Assembly: GCF_003289965.1 (NCBI RefSeq)
Contig: NZ_QMBQ01000004.1
Span: 124,001 to 188,000 of the forward strand
Source: Mesorhizobium atlanticum
Lineage (GTDB): Bacteria > Pseudomonadota > Alphaproteobacteria > Rhizobiales > Rhizobiaceae
DNA: 64,000 bases
Direction: 5' to 3'
The notes beneath the pieces are model-generated. The model searched no databases. It saw only the letters and a list, made by a program, of their open reading frames with translations, and was not told the origin of the DNA. The position numbers were made by a program, and so were the translations under genes. The first letter of the stretch is position 1. Each line of letters opens with the position of its first letter. Positions 27,342-38,973 of this stretch are shown here, one piece after another.

Positions 27342-28895
27342 ATGTCTGCAGTCAGCAACCCGAAGCGAACACCGCTGTTCCGGCTGATCACCATCGCCAG
27401 CTCCGGCATGGGCAGTTTTATCCTCGGATTGTGGGGAGTGCGGTTCGGCTTCGGCGACGGCATGGCCGGCATGCCGGCCGAGACGATGATAGGCGCCGTC
27501 GCCGCGCTGTGCGCGCTTGCCGCCGGCGGTGCAGCGATGTCGTTCTTCGCCGGCGTCGATGAATCGGTGGCCTATGTCGTCAAGGAAACCCATTTCGACA
27601 AGCTCACCGGCCTTTTGTCGCGCCAGGCCATGGTCGGCAAGATAGCCGATGCCGCCTCGGAGACGATCCGAACCGGCGAGCCGGTGTTCCTGATCGACAT
27701 CGACATCGATCGCTTCAAACAGATCAACGACGCCATCGGCTACAGCCATGGCGACGAGCTTGTCCGCGCCTTCACCAGCAGGCTGAGGGAGAGCATGCCG
27801 AAGGATGCGGTGATCGGGCGCATCGGCGCCGGCGAGTTCGGCGTGCTGCTGCCGGACCGCGACATCCGTGGTTCGATCGAGCGGCTGATCGAAAAATTCA
27901 TCAACGAGATGATGGAGCCTTATCAGCTGCAGACCCACCTGCAGTCGGTCAGCCTGTCGGTAGGCATCGTGGCGATGCCGAAGGACGGCGTCGACCCGGT
28001 GGTGATCCTGCGCCGTTCGAACCTTGCGCTGCAGAATGCGCGGTCCAGCGGCGTCGGCAACTGGTCTGTCTTCCAGGCCGACATGGGCCGCGTGGCCGAT
28101 TATCGGCAATGGATCGAGGCTGAGCTGAAGACCGCTTTCGACCGCGGCGACTTCAGCCTCCACTACCAGCCGCAGCTCAATCTGCCGAGCGGTCGTGTCG
28201 TCGGCTACGAGGCGCTGATCCGCTGGAAGCATCCCGAGCGCGGCATGATCCCGCCGATGGAGTTCATTCCGATCGCCGAGGAAACCGGCATGATCAACCC
28301 GATCGGCGAATGGGTGCTGCGCAAGGCCTGCAGCGACGCCGCGCACCTGCCGCAGGACTGCTTCGTCGCCGTCAACATCTCGCCGGTCCAGTTCATGACC
28401 AGGGATTTCGTCGGCATCGTGCGCGAGGTGATGGAATCGACCGGCATCAAGCCGTCGCGGCTGGAGCTCGAGGTCACCGAGACGGCGATGATGCAGGATC
28501 GCGACCGCGCCGCCGCGATCCTGAAGCAGCTTGCCGAGATGGGGATTTCGGTGGCCGTCGACGATTTCGGCACCGGCTATTCCAATTTGAGCTACCTGAT
28601 CGACTTCTCCTTCGGCAAGCTGAAGATCGACCGTTCCTTCGTCAGCCGCATCGACACCGACTCCAGTTCCGGCGCGATCGTCTCGACCATTGTCGGCCTG
28701 TCGCGGGCACTGGGCGTCGGCATTATCGCCGAGGGCGTGGAGACCGAGAACCAGGCCACGCTGCTCAGGGCAGCTGGCTGCGAGGTGGTGCAGGGCTATC
28801 TGTTCGGCCGGCCGGCGCCGCTCACTGACGAGCTCGGCGAGGCGCGGTCCGCTTTCGCCGCGCGCGAGCCGGCACGGATCGTCAGCTTGCAGTAA
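27342..28895 (+). CDS. Membrane GGDEF-EAL protein with degenerate GGDEF site
   Basis: A 517-residue c-di-GMP protein. Residues 1-75 hold two membrane helices. The GGDEF domain (about 80-240) contains LTGLLSRQAM and a degenerate active site RIGAGEFGVLL, where the catalytic acid is replaced by Gly, so cyclase activity is unlikely. The EAL domain (about 260-505) keeps every key residue: YEALIRWKHP, VNISPVQF, LELEVTETAMM, VDDFGTGYSNLSYL, KLKIDRSF and EGVETENQA. It is therefore probably a phosphodiesterase regulated by its GGDEF domain. It stands alone, 102 bases after fabI. Confidence 0.93.
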   Translation: MSAVSNPKRTPLFRLITIASSGMGSFILGLWGVRFGFGDGMAGMPAETMIGAVAALCALAAGGAAMSFFAGVDESVAYVVKETHFDKLTGLLSRQAMVGKIADAASETIRTGEPVFLIDIDIDRFKQINDAIGYSHGDELVRAFTSRLRESMPKDAVIGRIGAGEFGVLLPDRDIRGSIERLIEKFINEMMEPYQLQTHLQSVSLSVGIVAMPKDGVDPVVILRRSNLALQNARSSGVGNWSVFQADMGRVADYRQWIEAELKTAFDRGDFSLHYQPQLNLPSGRVVGYEALIRWKHPERGMIPPMEFIPIAEETGMINPIGEWVLRKACSDAAHLPQDCFVAVNISPVQFMTRDFVGIVREVMESTGIKPSRLELEVTETAMMQDRDRAAAILKQLAEMGISVAVDDFGTGYSNLSYLIDFSFGKLKIDRSFVSRIDTDSSSGAIVSTIVGLSRALGVGIIAEGVETENQATLLRAAGCEVVQGYLFGRPAPLTDELGEARSAFAAREPARIVSLQ

Positions 28896-28915
28896 ACTGC
28901 CACCCAACAGGCATT

Positions 28916-29923
28916 TCAGCGGCGCGCCGAAAACACTTTGAACATGCCGTCGCGCGCAATCTCGACATGGCTGGCGAAGGCCGCCGAAAGCACCTGTTCG
29001 TAAGGAAGCTGGCGGTTGGCGACCATGAACAGGCGGCCACCCGGCTTCAGCACCTTCGACGCCGCGCGGATGATGCCGGCACCGATGCCGGGCTCGGCGG
29101 CGCGGCCGCTGTGGAAAGGCGGATTCATGACGATTGCGTCGTAGCGCCGCTCGACCGCTTCGGTGAGAAGATCGATCCAGAAAAAGCGCGGCTCGATGGC
29201 GCCATGGACGTTCAGCCTGGCTGCTTCCAGGGCCTCGAAGTCCGCCTCGTAGAGATCAAGCGCGGTAAGGCCGTGCGAGCGCTGCAGAACCTCCGCCGCC
29301 AGATAGCCCCAGCCCGCGCAGAAATCAGCGACATTGCCTTTGAGATCATCAGGCAGGCTGGCGGCCAACAGTTTCGAACCGGCATCGATCCGATCAAAGG
29401 AGAACATGCCAGGCGTGGTTTTGAAGCGCCCTTCGACGATCAGGTCCGGGTTGCCGGCGCGCAGCGTCGCGGCTGCTTCCGTGCCGGTCCGCCGGAACCA
29501 GAAGGCAACGCCGTGATGCTTCGGCAGGTGGCCTTCGAGCGGCGCCAGCGCATTGATCCGCTTGCGCAAGCTGTCGATGCCGTCATCCTTGCCACCTGCC
29601 ACGGCGATCAGCCCGCCCGGCTCGACACGCTCGAGTGCTTCGGCGATGCGCAACTCATTCTGGCCCCGATGGCGACTGGCGAGCACGAGAGCCATGTCGT
29701 AGCCTTGGCCTTCCACTCGCGGCGTGACCGTGTAGCCGGACGCCTGCAAGGCGCGAAAATGCGGCCGAAAACCTTGCACGAGATGCAGTGCCGCCTCGAA
29801 ACCCTCGGGCAAGCGGAAGCCGGGCTCGGCGCCCAGAAAAAGAACGCGGGCATCCTCTCGCGGCAGAGGCAGCGCCTCGGCCTCGAACGGGTAGAACAGC
29901 GTCTTCAGCGGCTCGGCGGCCAT
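28916..29923 (-). CDS. RsmC-like class I SAM methyltransferase
   Basis: A 335-residue protein with the two-domain layout of 16S rRNA (guanine-N2) methyltransferase RsmC: a decayed N-terminal methyltransferase fold (residues 1-160) and a catalytic C-terminal one. The latter has VADFCAGWGYLAAEVLQRS for SAM binding, LYEADFEALEAARLN and the catalytic motif IVMNPPFHSG. RsmC-type modification of G1207 is the best guess; RlmG is an alternative. It lies convergent with the EAL gene and downstream of pnp, from which it is separated by a terminator. Confidence 0.85.
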   Translation of the reverse strand: MAAEPLKTLFYPFEAEALPLPREDARVLFLGAEPGFRLPEGFEAALHLVQGFRPHFRALQASGYTVTPRVEGQGYDMALVLASRHRGQNELRIAEALERVEPGGLIAVAGGKDDGIDSLRKRINALAPLEGHLPKHHGVAFWFRRTGTEAAATLRAGNPDLIVEGRFKTTPGMFSFDRIDAGSKLLAASLPDDLKGNVADFCAGWGYLAAEVLQRSHGLTALDLYEADFEALEAARLNVHGAIEPRFFWIDLLTEAVERRYDAIVMNPPFHSGRAAEPGIGAGIIRAASKVLKPGGRLFMVANRQLPYEQVLSAAFASHVEIARDGMFKVFSARR

Positions 29924-29943
29924 TCATGCACCCTCGAAACAAA

Positions 29944-29970
29944 ACGGGCGCGACCTTGCGGCGCGCCCGT
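29944..29970 (-). terminator. Rho-independent terminator after pnp
   Basis: ACGGGCGCG / CGCGCCCGT, a nine-base stem with a nine-base loop, is followed on the minus strand by TTTTGTTT, 24 bases after the pnp stop. Confidence 0.88.
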
Positions 29971-29993
29971 CTTAAACTATCCAGCCGAACCGA

Positions 29994-32144
<2,151 letters not shown>

Positions 32145-32510
32145 ATCTTGTCCTTCATATGCGGAAAGGGCCGCACCGTCCAAACGGTCGCGGGTTCTCC
32201 CTTCCCTGGCTTCCTTCGGGCAGCCACGGGCAAGACAACGGGAAGCTCGATAAAGTCCGGCTCAGAGCCGAGCGAGCATCCTGCAATCCTGCCCCATGAC
32301 CGTCCATGGGCGGTTCCGGATAGCCCTCTGCAGTCCGGAACCCGGTTGGCCGATTGGTCCCGGCCGACCCTGCGCATGACGCCGGAAATCCTGTTTCCGG
32401 AACGCGCCATGCGCGCAGGCGAATTTCCTTTTCAGCATTGCGGCACCGGACCATCCGATGCGCCAATGCGCGACCGGCGGGCCCCCTTGGAGAGCCCGCC
32501 GGTCAATTGG
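32145..32510. other. Gap between rpsO and pnp
   Basis: No gene is visible. A long GC-rich hairpin at 32472-32504 follows rpsO. The 290 bases nearer pnp form the pnp leader and probably contain its promoter and the RNase III-type processing structures known from other pnp leaders, but I cannot place them by eye. Confidence 0.5.
32472..32504 (-). terminator. GC-rich hairpin after rpsO
   Basis: An 11-base perfect stem GACCGGCGGGC / GCCCGCCGGTC with an 11-base loop lies seven bases after the rpsO stop. No T tract follows on the minus strand, so it may stabilise or process the rpsO-pnp mRNA rather than terminate it. Confidence 0.5.
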
Positions 32511-32780
32511 TCAGCGACGGAGACCGAGCTTGTCGATCAGCGTCTGGTAGCGCGCATCATCCTTGCGCTTGAGATAGTCAAGCAGGCTGCGGCGCTGGGA
32601 AACCAGAGCAAGCAGGCCACGGCGGGAATGGTTGTCCTTCTTGTGGTCCTTGAAGTGCTCGGTCAGGTTCTTGATGCGCTCGGAAAGAATGGCAACCTGG
32701 ACTTCCGGAGATCCGGTATCGCCTTTCGCGGTCGCGAATTCGGTCATCAGTTCTTTCTTGCGCTCGGCAGTAATCGACAT
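32511..32780 (-). CDS. rpsO: 30S ribosomal protein S15
   Basis: S15 binds the central domain of 16S rRNA. The 89-residue protein begins [16 protein letters not shown] and includes the conserved [31 protein letters not shown] and [14 protein letters not shown]. Length and sequence are canonical. In most relatives truB directly precedes it; here corA stands in between. Confidence 0.98.
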   Translation of the reverse strand: MSITAERKKELMTEFATAKGDTGSPEVQVAILSERIKNLTEHFKDHKKDNHSRRGLLALVSQRRSLLDYLKRKDDARYQTLIDKLGLRR

Positions 32781-32974
32781 CGTGCTTTTCCTTATCTGTT
32801 GGAGGAAACGGGACGCCCACAGCCGGGATGTCGTCCAGCAGGGGCCAGTGCAAGCGACGCGTCAGGGCGCGAAGCTGCGGCGCATATAGTGCAATTCCGG
32901 AAAAAACACCAGCCCAATTGTCAAGCCGGCTTGTCGCAGGTTCCGGCCGCGAAACCGGGAGAATTCAAAGGCTA

Positions 32975-33003
32975 ATGCATGTCGCCCAGAAAGTGTGCAG
33001 GGG
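32975..33003. repeat. Truncated ATGCATGTCG palindrome at the 3' end of corA
   Basis: The left half of the repeat seen at 23344-23392 (ATGCATGTCGCCCAGAAAGT...) ends abruptly at the base next to the corA stop codon; the right arm is missing. Confidence 0.65.
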
Positions 33004-34092
33004 TTAGAGCCACTTCTTCCATTTGAAAAACGCGATCAAACCGACCGCGATGATCGCCATGAACATAAGCGAGGCCGGATAGCCGTAATAGGCCTTCAGC
33101 TCGGGCATGTTCCAGGGCGAGCTTTCCGGATCGAAATTCATACCCCAGACGCCGACCAGGAAGGTCAGCGGCATGAAGATCACCGAGACGATCGTCAGAT
33201 AGGAAATGACGTCGTTGGTGCGGGCCTGGGTCAGCGAGAGATGCATCTCGATCAGGCCGGTGAGCATGTCGCGCTGGTTCTCGACCAGCTCGATCAGCCG
33301 CAGCGAATGGTCGAGCGTGTCGTTGAAGAAGATCTTGGTTTCGGCCTTCACGAAAGGCACGTCGTTGCGGATCAGCGTCGCCAGCGCGTCACGCATCGGC
33401 CACAGCACGCCCTTGAGCACGCCGGCGTCACGCCTGAGTTCATGCAGCTGCCGCATCTGATGCTTGTGCGGCTTGTTCAGCATCTCGTCCTCGATGCCGT
33501 CGACCAATTCGCTCGCCGCCTCGATCGGCGGGAAATAGCTGTCGACGATGGCATCGATCAGCGCATAAGCAAGATAGTCGGCGCCGCGCGAGCGCAGCCG
33601 GTTCGGCATCGCGGCCGCGATGCGCTTGCGCACCGGATCGAACGGATCGCCCTCGCGTTCCTGGAAGGTGACGACGAAATTCCGGCCGAAGAACAGCGCG
33701 ATCTGCTCGTAGCGATGCGAGGTGACATCGTCGATCATGCGCATGACGACGAAGGCATGGTCTTCGAAGAAATCCACCTTGGGCCGCTGGCCGGTGTTGA
33801 CGACATCCTCCAGCGCCAGCGGGTGGAGGTTGAAGATACGGCCGATCTCCTCGATCAGCGGAATGTTGGCAAGCCCCGTGCAGTCCAGCCAGACGACAGG
33901 CCATTTCTGGCAATGGGTGTTGAGGTCGTCGATCGAGGCATTGTCGATGGTCTCGTATTTCTGCGGCGAGATCAATGTCAGCCGAAGCTCGCTGCGCCGT
34001 GCCGCCGGATCGGCGATCAGCGTGCCGGGCGACGCCCCGACCGGCGGCCGGCGGGTTCTCAGCGGCGCCCTCTTGTTGCCTGTATCAGCCAT
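33004..34092 (-). CDS. corA: CorA-family magnesium/divalent cation transporter
   Basis: CorA is a pentameric Mg2+/Co2+ channel of the inner membrane. The 362-residue protein has the large cytosolic domain (LHPLALEDVVNTGQRPKVDF, HAFVVMRMIDD), a long stalk helix, and two C-terminal transmembrane helices. The selectivity motif is present in FLVGVWGMNFDPE after TM1, and the cytosolic Lys/Trp tail ends KWKKWL. It interrupts the usual truB-rpsO neighbourhood and is flanked by palindromic repeats at 32975-33003 and 34142-34187, perhaps traces of its insertion. Confidence 0.95.
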   Translation of the reverse strand: MADTGNKRAPLRTRRPPVGASPGTLIADPAARRSELRLTLISPQKYETIDNASIDDLNTHCQKWPVVWLDCTGLANIPLIEEIGRIFNLHPLALEDVVNTGQRPKVDFFEDHAFVVMRMIDDVTSHRYEQIALFFGRNFVVTFQEREGDPFDPVRKRIAAAMPNRLRSRGADYLAYALIDAIVDSYFPPIEAASELVDGIEDEMLNKPHKHQMRQLHELRRDAGVLKGVLWPMRDALATLIRNDVPFVKAETKIFFNDTLDHSLRLIELVENQRDMLTGLIEMHLSLTQARTNDVISYLTIVSVIFMPLTFLVGVWGMNFDPESSPWNMPELKAYYGYPASLMFMAIIAVGLIAFFKWKKWL

Positions 34093-34141
34093 GTTCTTCC
34101 TGGGGCCATGAGCTCCCCGGGCTTCCGCGCTCGGCCGAGAT

Positions 34142-34187
34142 TAGAGCATTCCAGGACAAGCGCGCAGCGGTTTTCCGTTCGGAATTG
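34142..34187. repeat. Palindromic repeat, AATTCC family, inverted orientation
   Basis: A 46-base element carrying GCGGTTTTCCGTTCGGAATT, the reverse complement of the family at 17189-17289 and 53707-53749. It lies between corA and truB. Confidence 0.7.
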
Positions 34188-34214
34188 GATAAATAACAGA
34201 CACTTGCACCGGAT

Positions 34215-35174
34215 TCACCCGGCAAAGACCCGCTTGGGCTTGAACATGCCCTGCTCGATGGCACCAATGGCGACGAGCCTGCCGCGCGCGGTGGCGCAGG
34301 CCTCCTCCGCCTCGACCGGCGCATCGCGGCCGCGAATGATGACGGGATTGCCCAGCCGGATCTTCGTCGCCGCGTCGTCGCTGACCGCGACCTGCGGCAG
34401 GCAATCGAGCGCCGCCGCCGTTTCGACCAGCAGCGCGTCGATGGCGCTGAAATCGGCCGGCGCCTCGGCCTCGTCCGGACTTTCTTCGGCCTTGCCGCCA
34501 AAACGGGCCGCTTCCAGTTCGGCAACCGTGACGAAATCGTCCGGCGTGAACGGCTCGACCTCGACGCGGCGCAATTCAGCGATATGGCCGAAGCAGCCGA
34601 GATCGCGGCCCATGTCGCGCGCGAGCGAGCGCACATAGGTGCCCTTGCCGCACTCGACCTCGAAGACGGTCTTGTCGGCGTGGTGCTCGACGATATCCAG
34701 GCGGCCGATTTCGATTTCCCGCGCGGGTATCTCGACCGTCTCGCCGTCGCGAGCGAGATCGTAGGCGCGTTCGCCGGCGATCTTGATGGCCGAGAATTGC
34801 GGCGGCGTCTGCATGATGACGCCGGTGTATTTCGGCAGCAGCGCCCGCAACTCGGCCTGGGCCGGGCGGCGGTCGGAGCTGTTGGTCACCGGGCCTTCGA
34901 GGTCGTCGGTCGAGCGCTCCTCGCCCCAGGCGACGGTGAAGCGGTAGACCTTGGCGCCGTCCTGCACATAAGGGACGGTCTTGGTCGCCTCGCCAAGCGC
35001 GATCGGCAGCATGCCGGAAGCGAGCGGATCGAGCGTGCCGGCATGGCCGGCCTTCTCGGCCTGGAACAGCCATTTGACTTTGGAAACGGCCTCGGTCGAG
35101 CCCATGCCGACCGGCTTGTCCAGCACCACCCAGCCGGAGACCGGCCGTCCCTTCTTCTTGCCGCGGCGCGCCAC
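34215..35174 (-). CDS. truB: tRNA pseudouridine-55 synthase
   Basis: TruB makes pseudouridine 55 in the T loop of tRNAs. The 319-residue protein has [20 protein letters not shown], the catalytic Asp in [20 protein letters not shown], and [20 protein letters not shown] plus [14 protein letters not shown]. The start is GTG, sharing one base with the rbfA stop (TAGTG). It is the last gene of the rimP-nusA-ylxR-infB-rbfA-truB run. Confidence 0.97.
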   Translation of the reverse strand: MARRGKKKGRPVSGWVVLDKPVGMGSTEAVSKVKWLFQAEKAGHAGTLDPLASGMLPIALGEATKTVPYVQDGAKVYRFTVAWGEERSTDDLEGPVTNSSDRRPAQAELRALLPKYTGVIMQTPPQFSAIKIAGERAYDLARDGETVEIPAREIEIGRLDIVEHHADKTVFEVECGKGTYVRSLARDMGRDLGCFGHIAELRRVEVEPFTPDDFVTVAELEAARFGGKAEESPDEAEAPADFSAIDALLVETAAALDCLPQVAVSDDAATKIRLGNPVIIRGRDAPVEAEEACATARGRLVAIGAIEQGMFKPKRVFAG

Positions 35175-35590
35175 TATTCCTCGTCCTTGTCGTTGTTCTT
35201 GCCGTCGCCGAGATCGCGCGCGACTTCGGGCGATTTCAGCAGTTCATTGATCTTCGCGAAATTGTCGAAGGAGGTATCGAGCCGGAAACGGAACTCCGGC
35301 ATATACTTCATCTGCCTCAACGCGCCCGAAACACGGCCGCGGATGAACTTCGCATGTTTGTTGAGCGCCTCGACCACGGCATTGTCGTCACCCGCGCCAA
35401 GCGGCGAGACGAAGGCGGTGGCGATCTTGAGATCGGGCGACATGCGCACCTCGGAGACCGAGACGACGCTGTTCTCGATCACCGGATCGATGATCTCGCC
35501 GCGCTGCAAGGTTTCGGAAAGGGCATGGCGCACCTGCTCGCCGACGCGCAGCATGCGCTGGGAGGGGCCTGACGTTGTCGAACGTGACAT
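35174..35590 (-). CDS. rbfA: 30S ribosome-binding factor A
   Basis: RbfA is a cold-shock 30S maturation factor binding near 16S helix 1. The 138-residue protein starts [20 protein letters not shown], chosen over an in-frame start 34 codons upstream that overlaps non-conserved sequence. The KH-like fold holds [20 protein letters not shown] and [20 protein letters not shown]. The tail is acidic and Lys-rich (GKNNDKDEE). It is between infB and truB. Confidence 0.95.
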   Translation of the reverse strand: MSRSTTSGPSQRMLRVGEQVRHALSETLQRGEIIDPVIENSVVSVSEVRMSPDLKIATAFVSPLGAGDDNAVVEALNKHAKFIRGRVSGALRQMKYMPEFRFRLDTSFDNFAKINELLKSPEVARDLGDGKNNDKDEE

Positions 35591-35711
35591 TTCTTCGGTC
35601 CTGAAATCGTGGAGCGCGGGATGGGACCACGCCGCATGTCTCAAATGCATGAGCGGTCTGGGCGGCAGCCTTGCGGCCGCCGCCCGTTTCATTTCGGCAA
35701 GTATACCCGAA

Positions 35712-38294
35712 TTAGAGCGTCCTGCTCACCATCTCGACGCGGAAGCATTCGATGACGTCGCCGACGCGCATGTCCTCGTAGTTCTGGAAGGCCATGCCGC
35801 ACTCCTGGCCAGCCGGCACTTCCGCAACCTCGTCCTTGAAGCGCTTGAGCGTCTTCAACGTGCCTTCATGGACGACGACGTTGTCGCGGATCAGGCGCAC
35901 GCCTGCACCACGCTCGACCTTGCCTTCGGTGACGCGGCAGCCGGCAATCTTGCCGACCTTCGAGATATCGAAGATCTCGAGTATCTCGGCGTTGCCGATG
36001 AAGGTCTCGCGCCGCTCCGGCGAAAGCATGCCGGAAAGGGCGGCCTTCACGTCGTCGACGAGGTTGTAGATGATCGAGTAGTAGCGGATCTCGATGCCCG
36101 CGGCAGCTGCCGCGGTGCGCGCCTGCGCGTTGGCACGGACGTTGAAGCCGATGATCGCGGCACCCGATGTCTCGGCCAGCGAGACGTCGCTCTCGGTGAT
36201 GCCGCCAGCGCCCGAATGGACGATCCGCACCCTGACCTCGTCGTTGCCGAGCTTTTCGAGAGCGGCGTTGATCGCCTCGATGGAGCCCTGCACGTCGCCC
36301 TTGATGACCAGCGGAAACTCCTTCAGTCCGCTCGTCTGCAACTGCGACATCATCTGTTCGAGCGAGCCGCGCTGGCCGGCATGCTTGGCCACCGCCTTGT
36401 CGCGCGCCAGGCGCTGACGGTATTCGGTGATCTCGCGGGCGCGGGCCTCATTGTTGACGACGGCGAAACGGTCGCCGGCCTGCGGCGTGCCCTGAAGGCC
36501 GAGCACCTCGACCGGCATCGCCGGCGGGGCTTCCGGCACGTGCTCGCCGCGGTCGTCGACAAGCGCGCGCACACGGCCCCACTCGTTGCCGGCGACAATG
36601 ATGTCGCCCGGCATCAGGGTGCCGGTCTGCACCAGAACGGTGGCGACCGGACCACGGCCCTTGTCGAGCTTGGCTTCGATCACCGCGCCTTCGGCGGTGC
36701 GGTCAGGATTGGCCTTGAGGTCGAGAACTTCGGCCTGCAGCAGGATCGCTTCGAGCAGTTTGTCGAGATTGGTGCCCTTGGTCGCCGAAACCTCGACGTC
36801 CAGCACCTCGCCGCCCATCGATTCCACGAACACCTCGTGGCGCAGCAGTTCGGTCCGCACCTTCTGCGGATCGGCGTCGCGCTTGTCGATCTTATTGATC
36901 GCCACGATGATCGGCACGCCGGCCGCCTTGGCGTGATTGATCGATTCGATCGTCTGCGGCATCACGCTGTCGTCCGCCGCCACCACCAGCACGGCGATGT
37001 CGGTGACCTGGGCGCCGCGGGCGCGCATGGCCGTGAAGGCGGCGTGGCCGGGCGTGTCGATGAAGGTGATCTTCTGACCGTTCTTCTCGATCTGGTAGGC
37101 GCCGATATGCTGGGTGATGCCGCCGGCCTCGCCGGAGACGACATTGGCGTTGCGGATGGCGTCGAGCAACGAGGTCTTGCCGTGGTCGACATGGCCCATG
37201 ATGGTCACGACCGGCGGGCGCGATACCAAGTCCTCCGGACGGTCGGCGATGTTGAACAGGCCTTCCTCGATGTCGGACTCTGCAACGCGGCGGACCGTGT
37301 GGCCAAATTCGGAAGCCACCAGTTCGGCCGTGTCGGCGTCGATGACGTCGCCCGGCTTCAGGATCTGGCCCTGCTTCATGAAGAACTTGACCACGTCCAC
37401 GGCGCGCTCGGACATGCGCTGCGCCAGTTCCTGGATGGTGATGGTTTCGGGCAGGATCACTTCGCGCATGACTTTCTCGCGCGGCTCATTATGGAGCGCG
37501 CGTTTGAATTTTTCCTGGCGGCGGCGCATCGACGACAGCGAGCGACCGCGCGCATCGTCATCCGAGAGCGCCGAATTCAGCGTCAGCTTGCCACGGCGGC
37601 GATCTTCCTCGCCCTTGGTCGGCTTGGCCGGACGGGCTACTTCCGGGGTCGCGAGACGGCGCGGCGGCGCGCTGGCTCCGCCACCGGCACCGGTGCGCCT
37701 CGGCTTGACCTCTTCCTCGTCGTCGGCCGTAGCGACATCGGCTGCCTGCGGCGCGCGACGGCGAGCCTCTTCCTCGGCACGACGCCGCGACTCGGCCTCG
37801 GCCTGCAGGCGCGCTTCTTCCTCCGCCTGACGGCGCGCGGATTCGTCGCGCTCGCGCTTGCGGCGTTCCTCTTCCTCGGCGCGGCGCTTGGCATCCTCCT
37901 GGGCGCGCAGGCGATCCTCGGCCTCGCGGGCCTTGGAGCCTTCCAGCGCCCTGCGGCGCGCTTCCATCTCGCCGCGTGACAGCTCGTTCAGGACCATGCC
38001 CGAACGCTCAGGCTGCGGAGGCGGCGCCTTCGGCGCTTCCTGCACGACAGGCGCGGCGGCGACAGGGGCGGCCGCGGCGGGCTTCGGCGTGAACACGGAC
38101 GGCGCCACCGGCTCCGGCTTGTCGCCGGGCAGCGAGAACTTGCGCTTCTTGGTCTCGACGACGACCGACTTGGTGCGGCCGTGCGAGAAATTCTGGCGCA
38201 CGGTGCCCTGCTCGAGACCGGGGCGCTTCAGCGTCAAGGTCTTCTTCGGCGTAACGCTCAACGTCTTGTCGTCGCCCGATTTCGTATCGTTCAT
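35712..38294 (-). CDS. infB: Translation initiation factor IF-2
   Basis: IF-2 is the GTPase that brings initiator tRNA to the 30S subunit. The 860-residue protein has a long low-complexity N terminus (about residues 60-270) rich in Ala, Arg and Glu with coiled-coil [12 protein letters not shown] repeats. The G domain begins near residue 365 with [32 protein letters not shown] and [13 protein letters not shown] are the G3 and G4 motifs. Domains II-IV follow, with C-terminal [20 protein letters not shown]. It overlaps ylxR by ATGA. Confidence 0.98.
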   Translation of the reverse strand: MNDTKSGDDKTLSVTPKKTLTLKRPGLEQGTVRQNFSHGRTKSVVVETKKRKFSLPGDKPEPVAPSVFTPKPAAAAPVAAAPVVQEAPKAPPPQPERSGMVLNELSRGEMEARRRALEGSKAREAEDRLRAQEDAKRRAEEEERRKRERDESARRQAEEEARLQAEAESRRRAEEEARRRAPQAADVATADDEEEVKPRRTGAGGGASAPPRRLATPEVARPAKPTKGEEDRRRGKLTLNSALSDDDARGRSLSSMRRRQEKFKRALHNEPREKVMREVILPETITIQELAQRMSERAVDVVKFFMKQGQILKPGDVIDADTAELVASEFGHTVRRVAESDIEEGLFNIADRPEDLVSRPPVVTIMGHVDHGKTSLLDAIRNANVVSGEAGGITQHIGAYQIEKNGQKITFIDTPGHAAFTAMRARGAQVTDIAVLVVAADDSVMPQTIESINHAKAAGVPIIVAINKIDKRDADPQKVRTELLRHEVFVESMGGEVLDVEVSATKGTNLDKLLEAILLQAEVLDLKANPDRTAEGAVIEAKLDKGRGPVATVLVQTGTLMPGDIIVAGNEWGRVRALVDDRGEHVPEAPPAMPVEVLGLQGTPQAGDRFAVVNNEARAREITEYRQRLARDKAVAKHAGQRGSLEQMMSQLQTSGLKEFPLVIKGDVQGSIEAINAALEKLGNDEVRVRIVHSGAGGITESDVSLAETSGAAIIGFNVRANAQARTAAAAAGIEIRYYSIIYNLVDDVKAALSGMLSPERRETFIGNAEILEIFDISKVGKIAGCRVTEGKVERGAGVRLIRDNVVVHEGTLKTLKRFKDEVAEVPAGQECGMAFQNYEDMRVGDVIECFRVEMVSRTL

Positions 38295-38941
38295 TCCATA
38301 TCCTCTGCGGCATCATCTTCGTCGGCAACGGCCGCAAGCATTGCCAGATCGTTCGGGGTACCGCCCCGATATCGGTCGAGCGCAACAACGCGCTTCTCAA
38401 CCGCCAGTCCCGCGTCCTGCGCGAGGACGGCAGCATGTATCACATTTGTACCCCCCAATGCCAAGCTCAACTCGGCCTCGGAGAAAAGTTTGTAGGCAAG
38501 AATGGCGGGACCGCCGAGATGGACGGTCGCCCGCCGCGCCTGACTGATCTTGCGGACACCGTCGTCCGACGCCTCTGCCGCATGCAGCACGAACAGCGCC
38601 TGCCCGTCTCGCACCGCGCCCTCGACCTTGGCGGCGCCAAGAACGACGGCGCCAGCCTTGCGGGCAAGGCCAAGCATACCCAGAGCGGATCTGGAAAGCA
38701 GCCCGTCGACCATGCCGCCGAGATCGACTGGAACGGTCACCTGCGCCTTGAATGCGCGGGCGAACAGGTTCTTCGCCGCTGCCTTCTCGATATGTAGGCG
38801 ATCGGCGGTGACCCAGCAACCGCGGCCGGGCAGATTTCTCTTGATGTCCGGAACGACGGCCGAATCCGGGCCGACGACGAAGCGGATCAGTTCATCCGCT
38901 TCGGCCTGCCTGCGCGTAACGATGCAAGTGCGATCGTTCAT
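38291..38941 (-). CDS. ylxR: YlxR (DUF448) RNA-binding protein fused to an L7Ae-like domain
   Basis: The N-terminal 80 residues are the YlxR/RnpM domain, an RNA-binding module with the signature [20 protein letters not shown] and [16 protein letters not shown]. Residues about 95-190 resemble a ribosomal L7Ae fold ([20 protein letters not shown]). This two-domain form is normal in alphaproteobacteria. The ATG at 38941 has GGACGAG just before it; a GTG three codons upstream is possible. It is between nusA and infB and overlaps infB by ATGA. Confidence 0.92.
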   Translation of the reverse strand: MNDRTCIVTRRQAEADELIRFVVGPDSAVVPDIKRNLPGRGCWVTADRLHIEKAAAKNLFARAFKAQVTVPVDLGGMVDGLLSRSALGMLGLARKAGAVVLGAAKVEGAVRDGQALFVLHAAEASDDGVRKISQARRATVHLGGPAILAYKLFSEAELSLALGGTNVIHAAVLAQDAGLAVEKRVVALDRYRGGTPNDLAMLAAVADEDDAAEDME

Positions 38942-38973
38942 CTCGTCCACGGGCTTTGCGATTGGTGGTCACC

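Noticed and set aside
34584..37979. Very long plus-strand open frame opposite truB, rbfA and infB
   Set aside because: It is a mirror of strong GC-rich codon bias in the minus-strand genes; the translation has no recognisable domain, while the minus strand encodes unmistakable core genes.
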